54,116 nucleotides of DNA from JBBIJR01 sp037445875 (GTDB lineage Bacteria > CLD3 > SB21): positions 1 to 54,116 of the forward strand of contig JBBIJR010000013.1 in the NCBI GenBank assembly GCA_037445875.1, in the 5' to 3' direction. The position numbers and the translations under genes were made by a program. Shown one piece after another: positions 33,351-42,097 of this stretch (positions within the stretch are counted from its first letter, which is position 1; each line of letters opens with the position of its first letter). The notes beneath the pieces are model-generated. The model had not been told where the DNA came from. It worked only from the letters and a program-made list of their open reading frames with translations, and searched no databases.

Positions 33351-33979
33351 TCGACGCTATTCGTAAGCTCAATGGAGGATTAACGCCATGGATTGGGCCA
33401 GTCGGACAATCATGTATCCGGGGCCAGCTATCCACCTCAATTCTAAGAAGTACGCAATCTCGATTCATGGGTAAGTGACAACCCCGTGGTGGGAAAATCT
33501 CGCTCAGGCCGAGTTCCCCAAAAGCTTCATGCCGCGGGATAGCGAGATCCAAGATCTGAAAGCGAAGAGAGGCATCGTTCTTGATTGTGTTAAATAGCTT
33601 GATAGCGCCCTGGTCGACCGTTATGAAAAGATCGACCATGGTGTCATCGTCAGCCTGGGCGAACATCTTGAGGTCATTCTTCACACAAACCCGAGGATAG
33701 GCGTCATCTGACTTTGCTCTTTTTTCAATGGCCAGTGCCATCAGCTCGCCAGCCCTTTCGGCATGACGAATGTTGAAGGGCAAGATACGGAGGTGCTTCA
33801 GCGGTAGTTCACTGACCCGTCCCTTGACACAGTATTCCGCAAATGGCTATGGTGGAACGGAGGATCGGTATCTGGCGTTCGAGGCAGAACCGATAGTAGT
33901 CGGTGGCGTTCCTATTCAGTTCTTCGTTCTCATTGAGGAGGCGGATAAGGAATCCGGTATCCACAAGCAGTCCCGTCAT
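33319..33979 (-). pseudogene. PIN-domain protein, frameshifted
   Basis: ATG 33979 overlaps the upstream gene's stop (ATGA) and opens MTGLLVDTGFLIRLLNENEELNRNATDYYRFCLERQ, a PIN-domain N-terminus with the first catalytic Asp. At 33841 (ATT-TGCGG) the frame shifts: skipping one T restores AEYCVKGRVSELPLKHLRILPFNIRHAERAGELMALAIEKRAKSDDAYPRVCVKNDLKMFAQADDDTMVDLFITVDQGAIKLF, with the later PIN acidic residues. One extra base therefore breaks the gene (stop at ~33814 in the first frame). The C-terminus after RHEAFGELGL runs on for ~50 unusual residues into the second protease gene. Probable nuclease toxin or RNase; a sequence error is possible. Confidence 0.7.
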
Positions 33980-34752
33980 TCAGTACCTCGTAGTTGTTGG
34001 AGCCACTCGTCGGGGTCAACAACATCCTTCCAACTGTCCTTTGCTTTGTCTCGCAATTTCTGCAGATACTCTTCGTCAAAGACCGGCTCATAGGGGATGA
34101 TCTCTTCAAACTCCAGATTGGCCGTGTCAATCTCCCCTGTCTCGACGTTCTGCTTACCCCTAGCACGAAGCCCGAATGTCTTGTAAAGCGGATTCCTTTC
34201 GTATTGTTCAAGGAAATCTTTCGGAGTTTGAACCAGGACCGTACCATGATCGGTTACGATGTGGAAGTTCGGTCTGGTTTTGCCACCCATGTTCGTAATC
34301 TCACCGTAGAAGTAGAATTCCGCGTCCACACAGATGGGTGCTTCGTGAAAAAATCGTGTCGTCTTATCGATCCTGAGAATCGGAGCACTAACTACGGATG
34401 TAGTGACCTGAAACACATAATCCTGCCGAATGGCGATCTGCTGGAAGGAGTCAAATGCATTCGCCGTCGGGGGCTCAAGAAAATCCGTACTCTGTGAGTT
34501 CTGCAGCTGTGAAAGAACAGCGGTGAAGCCGATAACCGCCTGAAGGCTCGTTCTTAGACGGTGAACGACCGATCCCTCACGGATGTCATAGCTGATAACC
34601 GGCCTGCCGGTAGCCCGCTGGCCGGGAAAAAGCAAGTCCTCTGCTTTATCCAAGAGCTCCCGGATTTCCCTGATGTCATACGTGTCCTGCGTTAGCGGCA
34701 GAGCACCCTTCGTCCCCGTGATTTGAATTTCGATATAGCCGGTCTTTTCCAT
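33976..34752 (-). CDS. Conserved hypothetical protein paired with PIN-domain gene
   Basis: 258 aa, no signal or membrane helix. GAGGAG precedes the ATG at 34752. It starts MEKTGYIEIQITGTKGALPLTQDTYDIREIRELLDKAEDLLFP and includes RPVISYDIREGSVVHRLRTSLQAVIGFTAVLSQLQ, DAEFYFYGEITNMGGKTRPNFHIVTDHGTVLVQTPKDFLE, LRARGKQNVETGEIDTANLEFEEIIPYEP and a C-terminal helix DPDEWLQQLRGTE. I recognise the pattern as a conserved hypothetical of Bacteroidota-type genomes but no function. Translational coupling to a PIN protein suggests antitoxin or partner role (inference); at 258 aa it is large for an antitoxin. Confidence 0.75.
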   Translation of the reverse strand: MEKTGYIEIQITGTKGALPLTQDTYDIREIRELLDKAEDLLFPGQRATGRPVISYDIREGSVVHRLRTSLQAVIGFTAVLSQLQNSQSTDFLEPPTANAFDSFQQIAIRQDYVFQVTTSVVSAPILRIDKTTRFFHEAPICVDAEFYFYGEITNMGGKTRPNFHIVTDHGTVLVQTPKDFLEQYERNPLYKTFGLRARGKQNVETGEIDTANLEFEEIIPYEPVFDEEYLQKLRDKAKDSWKDVVDPDEWLQQLRGTE

Positions 34753-35034
34753 GCTCCTCTCTTCAGCTTGGCGACTCCCCAATATACGACTTCGCAACGC
34801 AAATTTCCGATCAAAAAGTGAGAAAAAGGGTGGTGCCAACTCTATACCGCCCTTTCAGGTTTTCAGCCTTTTCTTGTCGCAAAGCATTACAATCATGCCA
34901 GCCCTTCGGGCTTCTTGTGGTTACAGACTCTGCTATTCCCAGGGGATGGGCGGCGCGGTGTCAGGCCCGTCCTTCTTTCGGATGGTCCGAGGCGCTGGTA
35001 CGTTTTGAAGAGGCCAACAAAGAGAGAGGTGGGG
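34753..35034. other. Intergenic stretch without recognisable gene
   Basis: Between the hypothetical/PIN pair and the Ycf48-repeat gene, all on the minus strand. I see only a short hairpin AGCCC-TTC-GGGCT near 34912 without a T-run. No coding content recognised. Confidence 0.5.
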
Positions 35035-37176
35035 CTACTTGAGGAACATCAGTTTCCTGGATACGGTCCTCGTCGGTGTCCGGAGGACAAAAACGTAGAT
35101 GCCGGAACTCACGAGATGCCCCGCCGAGTTCTTCCCGTTCCAAACAACCGAATGCAGGCCGGATTCCTTCGTCCCGTGGAACAACGTGCAGACCTCCTGC
35201 CCCAACAGGTTGTAGATGCGGCCCGTTAGCATCGTACGTTCGGCCAGCTCGAACCGTATGGTGGTCCCGGCGTTGAACGGATTGGGATAGTTCCCCAGGA
35301 GCGCGATGCTCCGATTCGATCGTGGACTTTCATCAATGCCTGCGACGCCACCGTTGACCGTCTTGAAGATCGCTCCGCCTTGCCCGCTCGCCCACCCGAC
35401 GGTCTGGCTGACAAATTGTACGCAGTACACGTCCGAGATCGTTACGGTAGGTTGTCCATACCAGCCTAAACCGCCATCGGTTGTGAAGCGGACTCCGTCG
35501 TATCCAGCCGTCCAGCCGTGAAGCGCGTCCGCCCACCAAATGGAGTTGATATAGGCCGACGTTCCCGAGTACACCGCCTGCCAGGTCTGACCGCCATTGG
35601 TCGTTTTCCGGATGACTCCATTGTCACCGACCGTCCAGCCGGTCTGTGGACCCGTGAACCTGATGTTCCACAAGTTCGTCATGACTCCGCTGTTCTGGGT
35701 AAACCACGTTCCGCCGCCGTTGGTGGTCTTCAGGATCATGCCGTCTGCGCCCGCCGCCCAACCCGTGTCGGCGTCGAAAAAGAAAACCGACAGCAGTCCA
35801 TTGAAAGTCTGGGGGTCCTGCTGAAACCAACCTGCGCCGCCATCGGTCGTCTTGAGGACGATGCCAGGGCTCCCGCAGATCCAACCCACGGACGGGTCCA
35901 CAAAAAAGGTCGACCACAACGTGCCGGACACCGGACTCGGAACGGTCTGCCACGAGTTTCCGGCATCCGTCGTTCGCAGGATCTTCTGAGAATAGCCTAC
36001 AGCCACGCCAATGCTCGGGCTCGTGAAATACGTGGAATTGAGTGTGGAGGTCGTACCCGACGCTTGCACACTCCAGGAATCGCCGCCGTTGTCAGTGTGA
36101 ACGATCGTACCGCTGCTCCCGACGGCCCAACCGTTTTGCGCGTTGACGAAATGCAGCCAGTAAAGCGTATGAAACGTACCCTGGGTCTTAACCATCCACG
36201 TGGACCCGCCGTCGGTGGTCTTGATCATCTGTCCGCTGGTCCCCACGGCCCACGCAACCCCGGGGTCCAACCAGGACACGCCGGCCACGGATTGGCTCAC
36301 CCCCGTGCTCTGCGTAAACCACGTCGTTCCCCCGTCCGTAGTTTTCTTGAAGCCGTTGCCGAATATCGTCCATCCGGTGTCTTCATCGACAAAGTACAAA
36401 TCGTTGGGAGAGAGCAGGCTGGCGGAGACACTATCCCATGAAGCGCCGCCGTCGGTTGTCTTGAACACTCTGGAGCTCGACGCAAACCAACCGCGAGCGG
36501 CGTCCAGGAAGTAGAACGTCGTCAGAAACGCGCCGGTGAATGCTTCCTCGTACCAGGATGCGCCGCCGTTCGTAGTCCGGAAGACACTTGATACGTTCGT
36601 CAGGGCCCAGCCGTTGGCCGCATCGGAGAACTGGATGTCCTTGAACCACGATGTCGTAGACGTGCTCGTGGCGTACCATGTGGTCCCCCCATTAGTGGTC
36701 TTCAGAATCGTCCCAAAGGACCCGGCTGTCCAGCCGGTGTCGCCGTCGAGGAACTGAACCGCTTCGAGAACAGAGGTCGTTCCGCTGGGCTGCGAAAACC
36801 AGGAACCTCCGCCGTCGGTCGTCTTCAAGATCCTTCCGTTCCACCCAACGATCCAACCCACCTGCGAATCGATGAACGTCACGGCTTCAAGCGGGGACGA
36901 ATTGCCTCCATACCTGTGCCGTTCGTCCCAGCTCTGTCCGTCGTCGGTCGTACGAAGGATGGTACCCCCGGAGCCTACTGCCACAACGGTCGACGGAGCT
37001 ACCATGTGTACGTCCCACAACCAGTTGCCCTGCGGCCTCGGATTCTGCCAGTACCAGCCTTCCTGGGCCACCGTGGGGACGGTGAGCAGGGAGGCAAATG
37101 CGAGAGACCAGATCACGGACGACCCGCGCATACATGCGAGCAACGCGACAGCACTCTTGGCTGGCCGATTCATCAT
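35035..37176 (-). CDS. Large secreted Ycf48/BNR-repeat beta-propeller protein with C-terminal sorting domain
   Basis: 713 aa. Signal peptide (VIWSLAFASLLTVPTVAQ), then about 14 repeats of ~42 residues built on the pattern GxxGxIxKTTDGGxxW...V.F.D...GWxVG (Ycf48/BNR type), giving one or two beta-propellers, and a C-terminal domain LLGNYPNPFNAGTTIRFELAE...RIYNLLGQEVCTLF...GIYVFVLRT...KLMFLK of the type IX secretion sort. The repeats are sensor-like or adhesive in other exported proteins. The start could be either of two adjacent ATGs (37176 or 37173). Confidence 0.9.
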   Translation of the reverse strand: MMNRPAKSAVALLACMRGSSVIWSLAFASLLTVPTVAQEGWYWQNPRPQGNWLWDVHMVAPSTVVAVGSGGTILRTTDDGQSWDERHRYGGNSSPLEAVTFIDSQVGWIVGWNGRILKTTDGGGSWFSQPSGTTSVLEAVQFLDGDTGWTAGSFGTILKTTNGGTTWYATSTSTTSWFKDIQFSDAANGWALTNVSSVFRTTNGGASWYEEAFTGAFLTTFYFLDAARGWFASSSRVFKTTDGGASWDSVSASLLSPNDLYFVDEDTGWTIFGNGFKKTTDGGTTWFTQSTGVSQSVAGVSWLDPGVAWAVGTSGQMIKTTDGGSTWMVKTQGTFHTLYWLHFVNAQNGWAVGSSGTIVHTDNGGDSWSVQASGTTSTLNSTYFTSPSIGVAVGYSQKILRTTDAGNSWQTVPSPVSGTLWSTFFVDPSVGWICGSPGIVLKTTDGGAGWFQQDPQTFNGLLSVFFFDADTGWAAGADGMILKTTNGGGTWFTQNSGVMTNLWNIRFTGPQTGWTVGDNGVIRKTTNGGQTWQAVYSGTSAYINSIWWADALHGWTAGYDGVRFTTDGGLGWYGQPTVTISDVYCVQFVSQTVGWASGQGGAIFKTVNGGVAGIDESPRSNRSIALLGNYPNPFNAGTTIRFELAERTMLTGRIYNLLGQEVCTLFHGTKESGLHSVVWNGKNSAGHLVSSGIYVFVLRTPTRTVSRKLMFLK

Positions 37177-37502
37177 GGTTGGTCTCCCTGGGAAACGACT
37201 CAGACCGTCTTTCTCCAGAAAATCAAATTCAGTTCGGACAAGGATTCCACTCGGCGCAGGTGGTCGAGATTAATCCGCCGCAGGGGGAGGGAAGTGAGTG
37301 AAATGCGTATTAAAGTAAGGAAGTATCCGAAGGGTGGCAAATGAAAATTTTGCAATGGATATCGGCCGCATGACGGCACTTGTAACGAGGATCGGTCCCC
37401 GCTTAGATGCCGGCAATTGGGCACTGCAAGCGTCCAAACACGCGATTCGGACCGAGTATCTCGCGGAAGTGACATGCAGTGCGATCGGGAGCCGCACTGA
37501 AG
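37177..37502. other. Intergenic stretch without recognisable gene
   Basis: 326 bases between the Ycf48-repeat gene and an acyl-CoA synthetase remnant. No conserved frame, tRNA or strong hairpin seen. It may include decayed sequence linked to the neighbouring remnant. Confidence 0.5.
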
Positions 37503-37704
37503 CTACGAGGAGTTCTGATAAAGGCGCTCGATCAGGTCAATGTACTTTTGTGTGATATTCTTTCGCTTCAGTTTCAACGTGGGCGTAATCTCCCCGCTCT
37601 CGATGGAGAAATCGAACGGCAGAACCAGAAACCGTTTGATCTGTTCGGTATGGTTGAGCGTTGCGTTGACGTGGTCTATCGTCCTCTGCAGACTTCCTGA
37701 AATA
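37503..37704 (-). pseudogene. 3' remnant of a long-chain acyl-CoA synthetase (AMP-forming)
   Basis: Reading the minus strand down to TAG at 37503 gives ISGSLQRTIDHVNATLNHTEQIKRFLVLPFDFSIESGEITPTLKLKRKNITQKYIDLIERLYQ, the C-terminal lid of FadD-like synthetases (VNxxLxxxEQIKRF...E.GEITPTLKLKRK). The match stops near 37704; upstream in this frame the sequence becomes unrelated and hits TAG at 37749-37751. About 65 residues of an expected ~600 remain, so the gene has been truncated and is non-functional. It is too short for a standard gene call. Confidence 0.8.
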
Positions 37705-37822
37705 AAACGGCGCGTGTGCCACCACCGGTCTCGCCCGAGGAGGGCTACCTACTCTCGGATCTAACCTTGCGGACCATCCCGAAGATGCGTAGATTCGTTT
37801 CCGGGACAAAGGGACTTATCCT

Positions 37823-38527
37823 ATGTGCGGACGATACACGGTCACCGCTCTCAGAAACGAGATTCAGGAACGGTTCGACATCCCGGACGAACAGGTCGAT
37901 CTGGAGTTCGGGGAATACAAGCCCAGCTACAATGTTGCGCCGACCGACAAAGTGCCGGCCGTGTACGTTCGCGACGGCAAGAGGCGGCTCGCCCTGATGA
38001 CATGGGGACTCATGCCGCCGTGGTCACGTGATCCGAAGGAAGGCGCACGGTTCATCAACGCCCGCGCAGAGAGCATCCACGAAAAACCGGCCTTCAAGGA
38101 ATCCCTCCCGCACCGGCGCTGCCTGGTCATCGCGGACGGCTTCTACGAATTCAAAGCGGAAGGAAGGACCAAACGTCCTGTTCGGTACACGCTCGCCAAG
38201 CCCGGACTCTTCGCTTTCGCAGGCCTCTACTCCCTGTGGAAACCGCGCGACACCGATGCATTCCCTCCGAGTTGCACGATCGTCACAACTGAGCCGAATG
38301 AATTGGTGGCTCAGGTCCACAATCGCATGCCGGTCATACTGCCGAGAGAGTCTGAAAGTGCCTGGCTCGACCCGGCACGGCTGGACTACGAAAACATCAA
38401 GCACATGCTCGTTTCGCCCACCGCTTCGGCCATGAAAGGCTATTTCGTCAATCCGGCGGTGAATTCCGTCAAAAACAACTTCCGGGAACTCATCGACCCA
38501 TTCGACTACGGCACCCTGTTCGGCTAG
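37823..38527 (+). CDS. SRAP-family protein (YedK/HMCES-like abasic-site DNA-protein crosslinker)
   Basis: Shields abasic sites in ssDNA through a covalent link to Cys2. MCGRYTV gives the catalytic Cys2. NARAESIHEKPAFKESLPHRRCLVIADGFYEF supplies the conserved Asn and Glu region, and VVTTEPNELVAQVHNRMPVIL the active-site His. 234 aa, normal for the family. A free-standing gene; it reads away from the truncated synthetase. Confidence 0.93.
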   Translation: MCGRYTVTALRNEIQERFDIPDEQVDLEFGEYKPSYNVAPTDKVPAVYVRDGKRRLALMTWGLMPPWSRDPKEGARFINARAESIHEKPAFKESLPHRRCLVIADGFYEFKAEGRTKRPVRYTLAKPGLFAFAGLYSLWKPRDTDAFPPSCTIVTTEPNELVAQVHNRMPVILPRESESAWLDPARLDYENIKHMLVSPTASAMKGYFVNPAVNSVKNNFRELIDPFDYGTLFG

Positions 38528-38552
38528 CCGCCGGACGACGCCATACCCAGCC

Positions 38553-38984
38553 TCATTTCCCCGAATCCCGGAACGTCCACCACGCTGCAACCACCGACAG
38601 GAATACGAGACCGGTGAGAACAATCGGCGGAAGGAAGGTGAGCCATGCCATGATTGCGAAGCAGATGCCAAACAGCACCGCCTCCATCCCAAGGATACCC
38701 TTCAGCAGTCCGGGATCTGCCCGTTTAGCCAGAAGAAGGGCGTTCAGCCAGCCGCCCATCAAGTATAAGAGCGTGAAACAAGCGCTGAGCGCCGTGACGA
38801 TGTCCGACATGCTGGGGGCAAAACCGGCGCCGAGATCCCGCCGGTAACCTTCCATCAGTTCGAAGAGTATCCGCTCCTTATCGCTGGAGGGCTCGGGACG
38901 GCGGAAGAAACTAAGGGAGTGAACCAAAGCGGTGAGGAATTGCACTCCGATCGTCGCCTTGAGAAGCATGCGCCTGAATCCCAT
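38553..38984 (-). CDS. Small integral membrane protein, function unknown
   Basis: 143 aa with four hydrophobic segments (residues ~8-26, 60-82, 92-112, 115-136). The motif ATIGVQFLTALVHSLSFF then a charged loop with ELMEGYRRDLG, and TALSACFTLLYLMGGWLNALLLAKR, resembles the small LIC_13387-type conserved membrane family, but this assignment is tentative. Convergent with the SRAP gene. Confidence 0.7.
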   Translation of the reverse strand: MGFRRMLLKATIGVQFLTALVHSLSFFRRPEPSSDKERILFELMEGYRRDLGAGFAPSMSDIVTALSACFTLLYLMGGWLNALLLAKRADPGLLKGILGMEAVLFGICFAIMAWLTFLPPIVLTGLVFLSVVAAWWTFRDSGK

Positions 38985-39111
38985 GGGATGTCCTTTCAGG
39001 GTTTCTTCACCGGATGTCCTGCCCCCAACTTATCGATCGCGGACGACGGAGTCAATCGGAATTGGCGACCGAAGCATACAAAAAACAGCTACTTGGACGA
39101 TGGAAAACTTC

Positions 39112-39140
39112 TTGACAATCAGTGCAAAAAGGCCTATCTT
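39112..39140 (+). promoter_or_regulatory. Promoter of the yceD-rpmF-plsX-fab operon
   Basis: TTGACA (39112-39117), 17-base spacer, TATCTT (39135-39140): an excellent sigma-70-type promoter about 70 bases before yceD. It is the only strong promoter I see before the fatty-acid gene block. Confidence 0.8.
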
Positions 39141-39212
39141 CAGGCCCTGACTTGCGAATTAAGTTGTTTTTGGGACTGAAGTTAGGTCAAAGTCCAGAGC
39201 CGTCAGTTGAAA

Positions 39213-39704
39213 ATGGTCATTGAGAAAATTCTGAGCCTGCAGGACGGCGAGCACGAGTTTCACTTTGACGTGCCGGCAGCCGAACTCGGGATCGACCTGA
39301 AGGATTTCGAAGGCCACGAGACCTTTGACGGCAACGTTCTGACCCGCGTCACCCTCACAAAGTCGGGACACATGTACTATGTTCACTTTCGTGCTTCCTC
39401 CTCACCCCGTTTCTTGTGCGACCGTTGCCTGTCGGAAGTCCGGCGGGAAGTGCGAGGCGAATTCACCATCCTCTACTCGGTTGCCAGGCAGCCAAAGGGT
39501 GACGAGGAAAACGAAATCCGCTACGTGGAAACGAATCGCACGAACGACATCATGATCGACAAGGACGTGGCAGACACATTGATCCTCGCCCTTCCTGCCA
39601 AGATTTTGTGCCGCGAGGACTGCAAAGGATTGTGCGCACAATGCGGGGCGGATCTGAACACCACGACGTGCGAACACGTCCATTCAGCGGTGGAAGAGCT
39701 TTGA
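39213..39704 (+). CDS. YceD/DUF177 family protein
   Basis: Conserved protein next to rpmF in most bacteria, linked to 23S rRNA/ribosome assembly. Seen: CDRCLSEVRREVRGEFTILYS and C-terminal LILALPAKILCREDCKGLCAQCGADLNTTTCEH (Cys-rich CKGLCxxCGxxLN signature). About 163 aa. ATG 39213 preferred over TTG 39207. First gene of the lipid synthesis operon. Confidence 0.9.
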   Translation: MVIEKILSLQDGEHEFHFDVPAAELGIDLKDFEGHETFDGNVLTRVTLTKSGHMYYVHFRASSSPRFLCDRCLSEVRREVRGEFTILYSVARQPKGDEENEIRYVETNRTNDIMIDKDVADTLILALPAKILCREDCKGLCAQCGADLNTTTCEHVHSAVEEL

Positions 39705-39737
39705 AAACGATTCTATAGACCCAAGGAGACCACCCTC

Positions 39738-39920
39738 ATGCCCAATCCCAAACGCCGGCACTCCGCGACTCGCCGCGACAAACGCCGAACCCATTGGAAA
39801 CTCGATGCACCGTCGACGTCTGAGTGCTCCAACTGCCATCAGCCGAAACTGCATCATCGCGTGTGCCCCAACTGCGGTCACTACGATAAGCGCCAGGTGG
39901 TGGTGGCCCGCGAGGCCTGA
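39738..39920 (+). CDS. rpmF: 50S ribosomal protein bL32
   Basis: 60 aa. MPNPKRRHSATRRDKRRTHW start and zinc-ribbon CSNCHQPKLHHRVCPNCGHY. Order yceD-rpmF-plsX is classic. AAGGAG precedes the ATG. Confidence 0.96.
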   Translation: MPNPKRRHSATRRDKRRTHWKLDAPSTSECSNCHQPKLHHRVCPNCGHYDKRQVVVAREA

Positions 39921-39951
39921 TTGTCCGGCATCAAATCCTGTTTGAGTTTCA

Positions 39952-39988
39952 TGCCTGTCCTTTGTATCATACAGACCAGCGACAGGCA
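39952..39988. repeat. Inverted repeat between rpmF and plsX
   Basis: TGCCTGTC (39952-39959) pairs with GACAGGCA (39981-39988), enclosing a smaller TGTA-TCA-TACA hairpin. No T-run follows, so it is more likely an RNA processing or attenuation structure than a full terminator. Confidence 0.4.
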
Positions 39989-40036
39989 AACTTCTTTGTA
40001 CCGTTACCGCGAATCCACCGTTAAACCCCAGGCGTT

Positions 40037-41047
40037 ATGAAGATCGTTGTGGATGCGATGGGAGGCGACCAGGCCCCCCTTCATATTGTGGATGGCGCCG
40101 TACTGGCGGCCCGCGAATTCGCGGATCACGGATCGGCGCACGCCGTCGTGCTCACCGGCGTACAGGAACGTATCCTGACGGAGATCAACCGCTGCGGCAG
40201 CGGTGACCTCATCGGCCGTACGCTGGAAATCCACCACACGGAAGACGTCATCGAGACGCACGAGTCCCCCGCCTCAGCTCTTCAAAAAAAGAGCTGTTCG
40301 TCGGTCCACGTGGGCGTCGAACTCGTGAAACGCGGACAGGCCGACGCGTTTGTCAGTATGGGCAATACCGGCGCCGTCATGGCCGTGGGTCTGATGGGCC
40401 TTGGACGAATCGAAGGCGTCCAGCGCCCGACCATTGCTGCGTTCTTCCCAACGTCCAGCGGCTTTACCCTGGTCCTCGATGTGGGCGCCAACGTGGACTG
40501 CAAGCCCCAGCACCTTCTTCAGTTCGGCGTGATGGGCAGCATCTACATGCACGCCATGCGAGGCATCGATCGTCCGCGCGTGGGCCTGCTCAGCGTCGGG
40601 GAAGAGGACTCCAAAGGGGACGAACTGACCGTGAGAGCCAATGAACTCTTCAGGGAAAAACAATTGTTCAATTTCATCGGCAACGTCGAAGGGCGCGACA
40701 TTCTCAAAGGCACGGCCGACGTGATCGTCTGCGACGGCTTCGTCGGCAACGTGGCTCTCAAAATGGCCGAGAGTTTCATCAAAGTGCTGCAGGCCAAGGT
40801 GGGAACCTACACGCAGCAGGCCGGAGCCGAAGCGGGCCGCGTTTTCCAGGACTTCTTCGGAAAAGCCATGAGTTCCTGGGACTACCAGTCCCACGGAGGC
40901 GTGCCCCTGCTCGGCGTCAACGGCGTCGTGATCATCGGCCACGGCAGTTCATCCGCCAAAGCCCTGTACCGCGCCGTCCACGTGGCCAAGGAAATGGTCG
41001 AAAAGAAGATCAACGACGTGATCCGCGAGCGCATTCGCCTCTCGTGA
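40037..41047 (+). CDS. plsX: Phosphate acyltransferase PlsX
   Basis: Makes acyl-phosphate from acyl-ACP for phospholipid synthesis. 336 aa. MKIVVDAMGGDQAPLHIVDGAVLAA, MGNTGAVMAVGLMGLGRIEGVQRPTIAAFFP, LDVGANVDCKPQHLLQFGVMGSIY, VGLLSVGEEDSKGDEL and VVCDGFVGNVALKMAES are family signatures. Confidence 0.96.
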   Translation: MKIVVDAMGGDQAPLHIVDGAVLAAREFADHGSAHAVVLTGVQERILTEINRCGSGDLIGRTLEIHHTEDVIETHESPASALQKKSCSSVHVGVELVKRGQADAFVSMGNTGAVMAVGLMGLGRIEGVQRPTIAAFFPTSSGFTLVLDVGANVDCKPQHLLQFGVMGSIYMHAMRGIDRPRVGLLSVGEEDSKGDELTVRANELFREKQLFNFIGNVEGRDILKGTADVIVCDGFVGNVALKMAESFIKVLQAKVGTYTQQAGAEAGRVFQDFFGKAMSSWDYQSHGGVPLLGVNGVVIIGHGSSSAKALYRAVHVAKEMVEKKINDVIRERIRLS

Positions 41048-41083
41048 TCGCTCAACCCGTCAACTGTTGAAAGTCTGAACACC

Positions 41084-42085
41084 GTGCCGCACAAGAAGAT
41101 CCGAGCCAAGATCACCGCCGTCGAGCACTGGGTGCCCGAGCAGAAGCTTACGAATGCCGACTTTGAGAAGATGGTAGACACTACCGACGAGTGGATTACC
41201 AGCCGCACCGGCATCAGGGAACGCCGCATTCTCGAGAAGGGCAAAGCGTCTTCGGATATGGCCGCCGAAGCCTGCAAACGCCTGTTCGAGGCTACCGGCA
41301 TCGAACCCGAGGAAATCGACGTCATCGTCTTTGGTACCGTTACGCCCGACATGATGTTCCCGGCGTCCGCCTGCCTGCTGCAAACGAAAGCGGGCATGGT
41401 CAATGCATGGGGTTTCGACGTTTCCGCGGCCTGCTGCGGATTCGCCTACTCGCTTGTCATCGGAGCCCAGTTCATCGAATCCGGCAACGCGAAGAAAGTG
41501 CTCGTGGTCGGGGCCGACAAGATGAGTTCCATCGTCGACTACACCGACCGTAACACGTGCATTCTTTTCGGTGACGCGGCGGGTGTCGTGCTGCTCGAGC
41601 CGTCGGACGACGACGCCCTGGGTATTCTCGACTACTACAACGAAATCGACGGCATCGGAGCGCCGTATCTCAACATGCCCGGCGGAGGCAGTCTCAACCC
41701 GCCCACGCACGAGACGGTGGAAAAGAAGATGCACTATATATATCAGGACGGCCGCACCGTCTATCAGTACGCCGTCAAGGGCATGTCCGAAGTTCCCGCC
41801 CTGCTCCTCGAGCGCAACGGGCTCACGGGCAAGGACGTAGCGTTGTTCGTGCCTCATCAGGCCAACAAGCGTATCATCGATTCCGCTGCCGACCGCATGG
41901 GTCTTGCCGCATCGCAGGTCGTGGTCAATATCGACCGCTACGGCAACACGACGGCCGCCACGATTCCCATGTGCCTTTCGGAGGCCGTCAAGGATGGACG
42001 GCTGAAAAAGGGCGATCTGGTGGTGATTGCGGCGTTCGGCGGCGGCTTTACAACCGGCAGCGTGCTGCTGCGATGGGCCTACTAG
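41084..42085 (+). CDS. fabH: 3-oxoacyl-ACP synthase III
   Basis: Condenses acetyl-CoA with malonyl-ACP to start fatty acid synthesis. 333 aa, GTG start. Catalytic triad visible: Cys in DVSAACCGFAYSL, His in VPHQANKRIID, Asn in NIDRYGNTTAATIP. N-terminal TNADFEKMVDTTDEWITSRTGIRERRI is typical. Confidence 0.96.
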   Translation: MPHKKIRAKITAVEHWVPEQKLTNADFEKMVDTTDEWITSRTGIRERRILEKGKASSDMAAEACKRLFEATGIEPEEIDVIVFGTVTPDMMFPASACLLQTKAGMVNAWGFDVSAACCGFAYSLVIGAQFIESGNAKKVLVVGADKMSSIVDYTDRNTCILFGDAAGVVLLEPSDDDALGILDYYNEIDGIGAPYLNMPGGGSLNPPTHETVEKKMHYIYQDGRTVYQYAVKGMSEVPALLLERNGLTGKDVALFVPHQANKRIIDSAADRMGLAASQVVVNIDRYGNTTAATIPMCLSEAVKDGRLKKGDLVVIAAFGGGFTTGSVLLRWAY

Positions 42086-42097
42086 CAGGAAGCTCCT

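Noticed and set aside
35035..37176. Regular internal repetition as a CRISPR-like or satellite array
   Set aside because: The ~126-base periodicity encodes in-frame Ycf48/BNR protein repeats with diverged DNA; there are no identical direct repeats with unique spacers. No CRISPR array was found in the window.
39112..39123. TTGACAATCAGT as a fourth TGACA-N2-TGTCA operator
   Set aside because: Only one half-site is present; it is better explained as the TTGACA -35 box of the yceD promoter with a perfect 17-base spacer.
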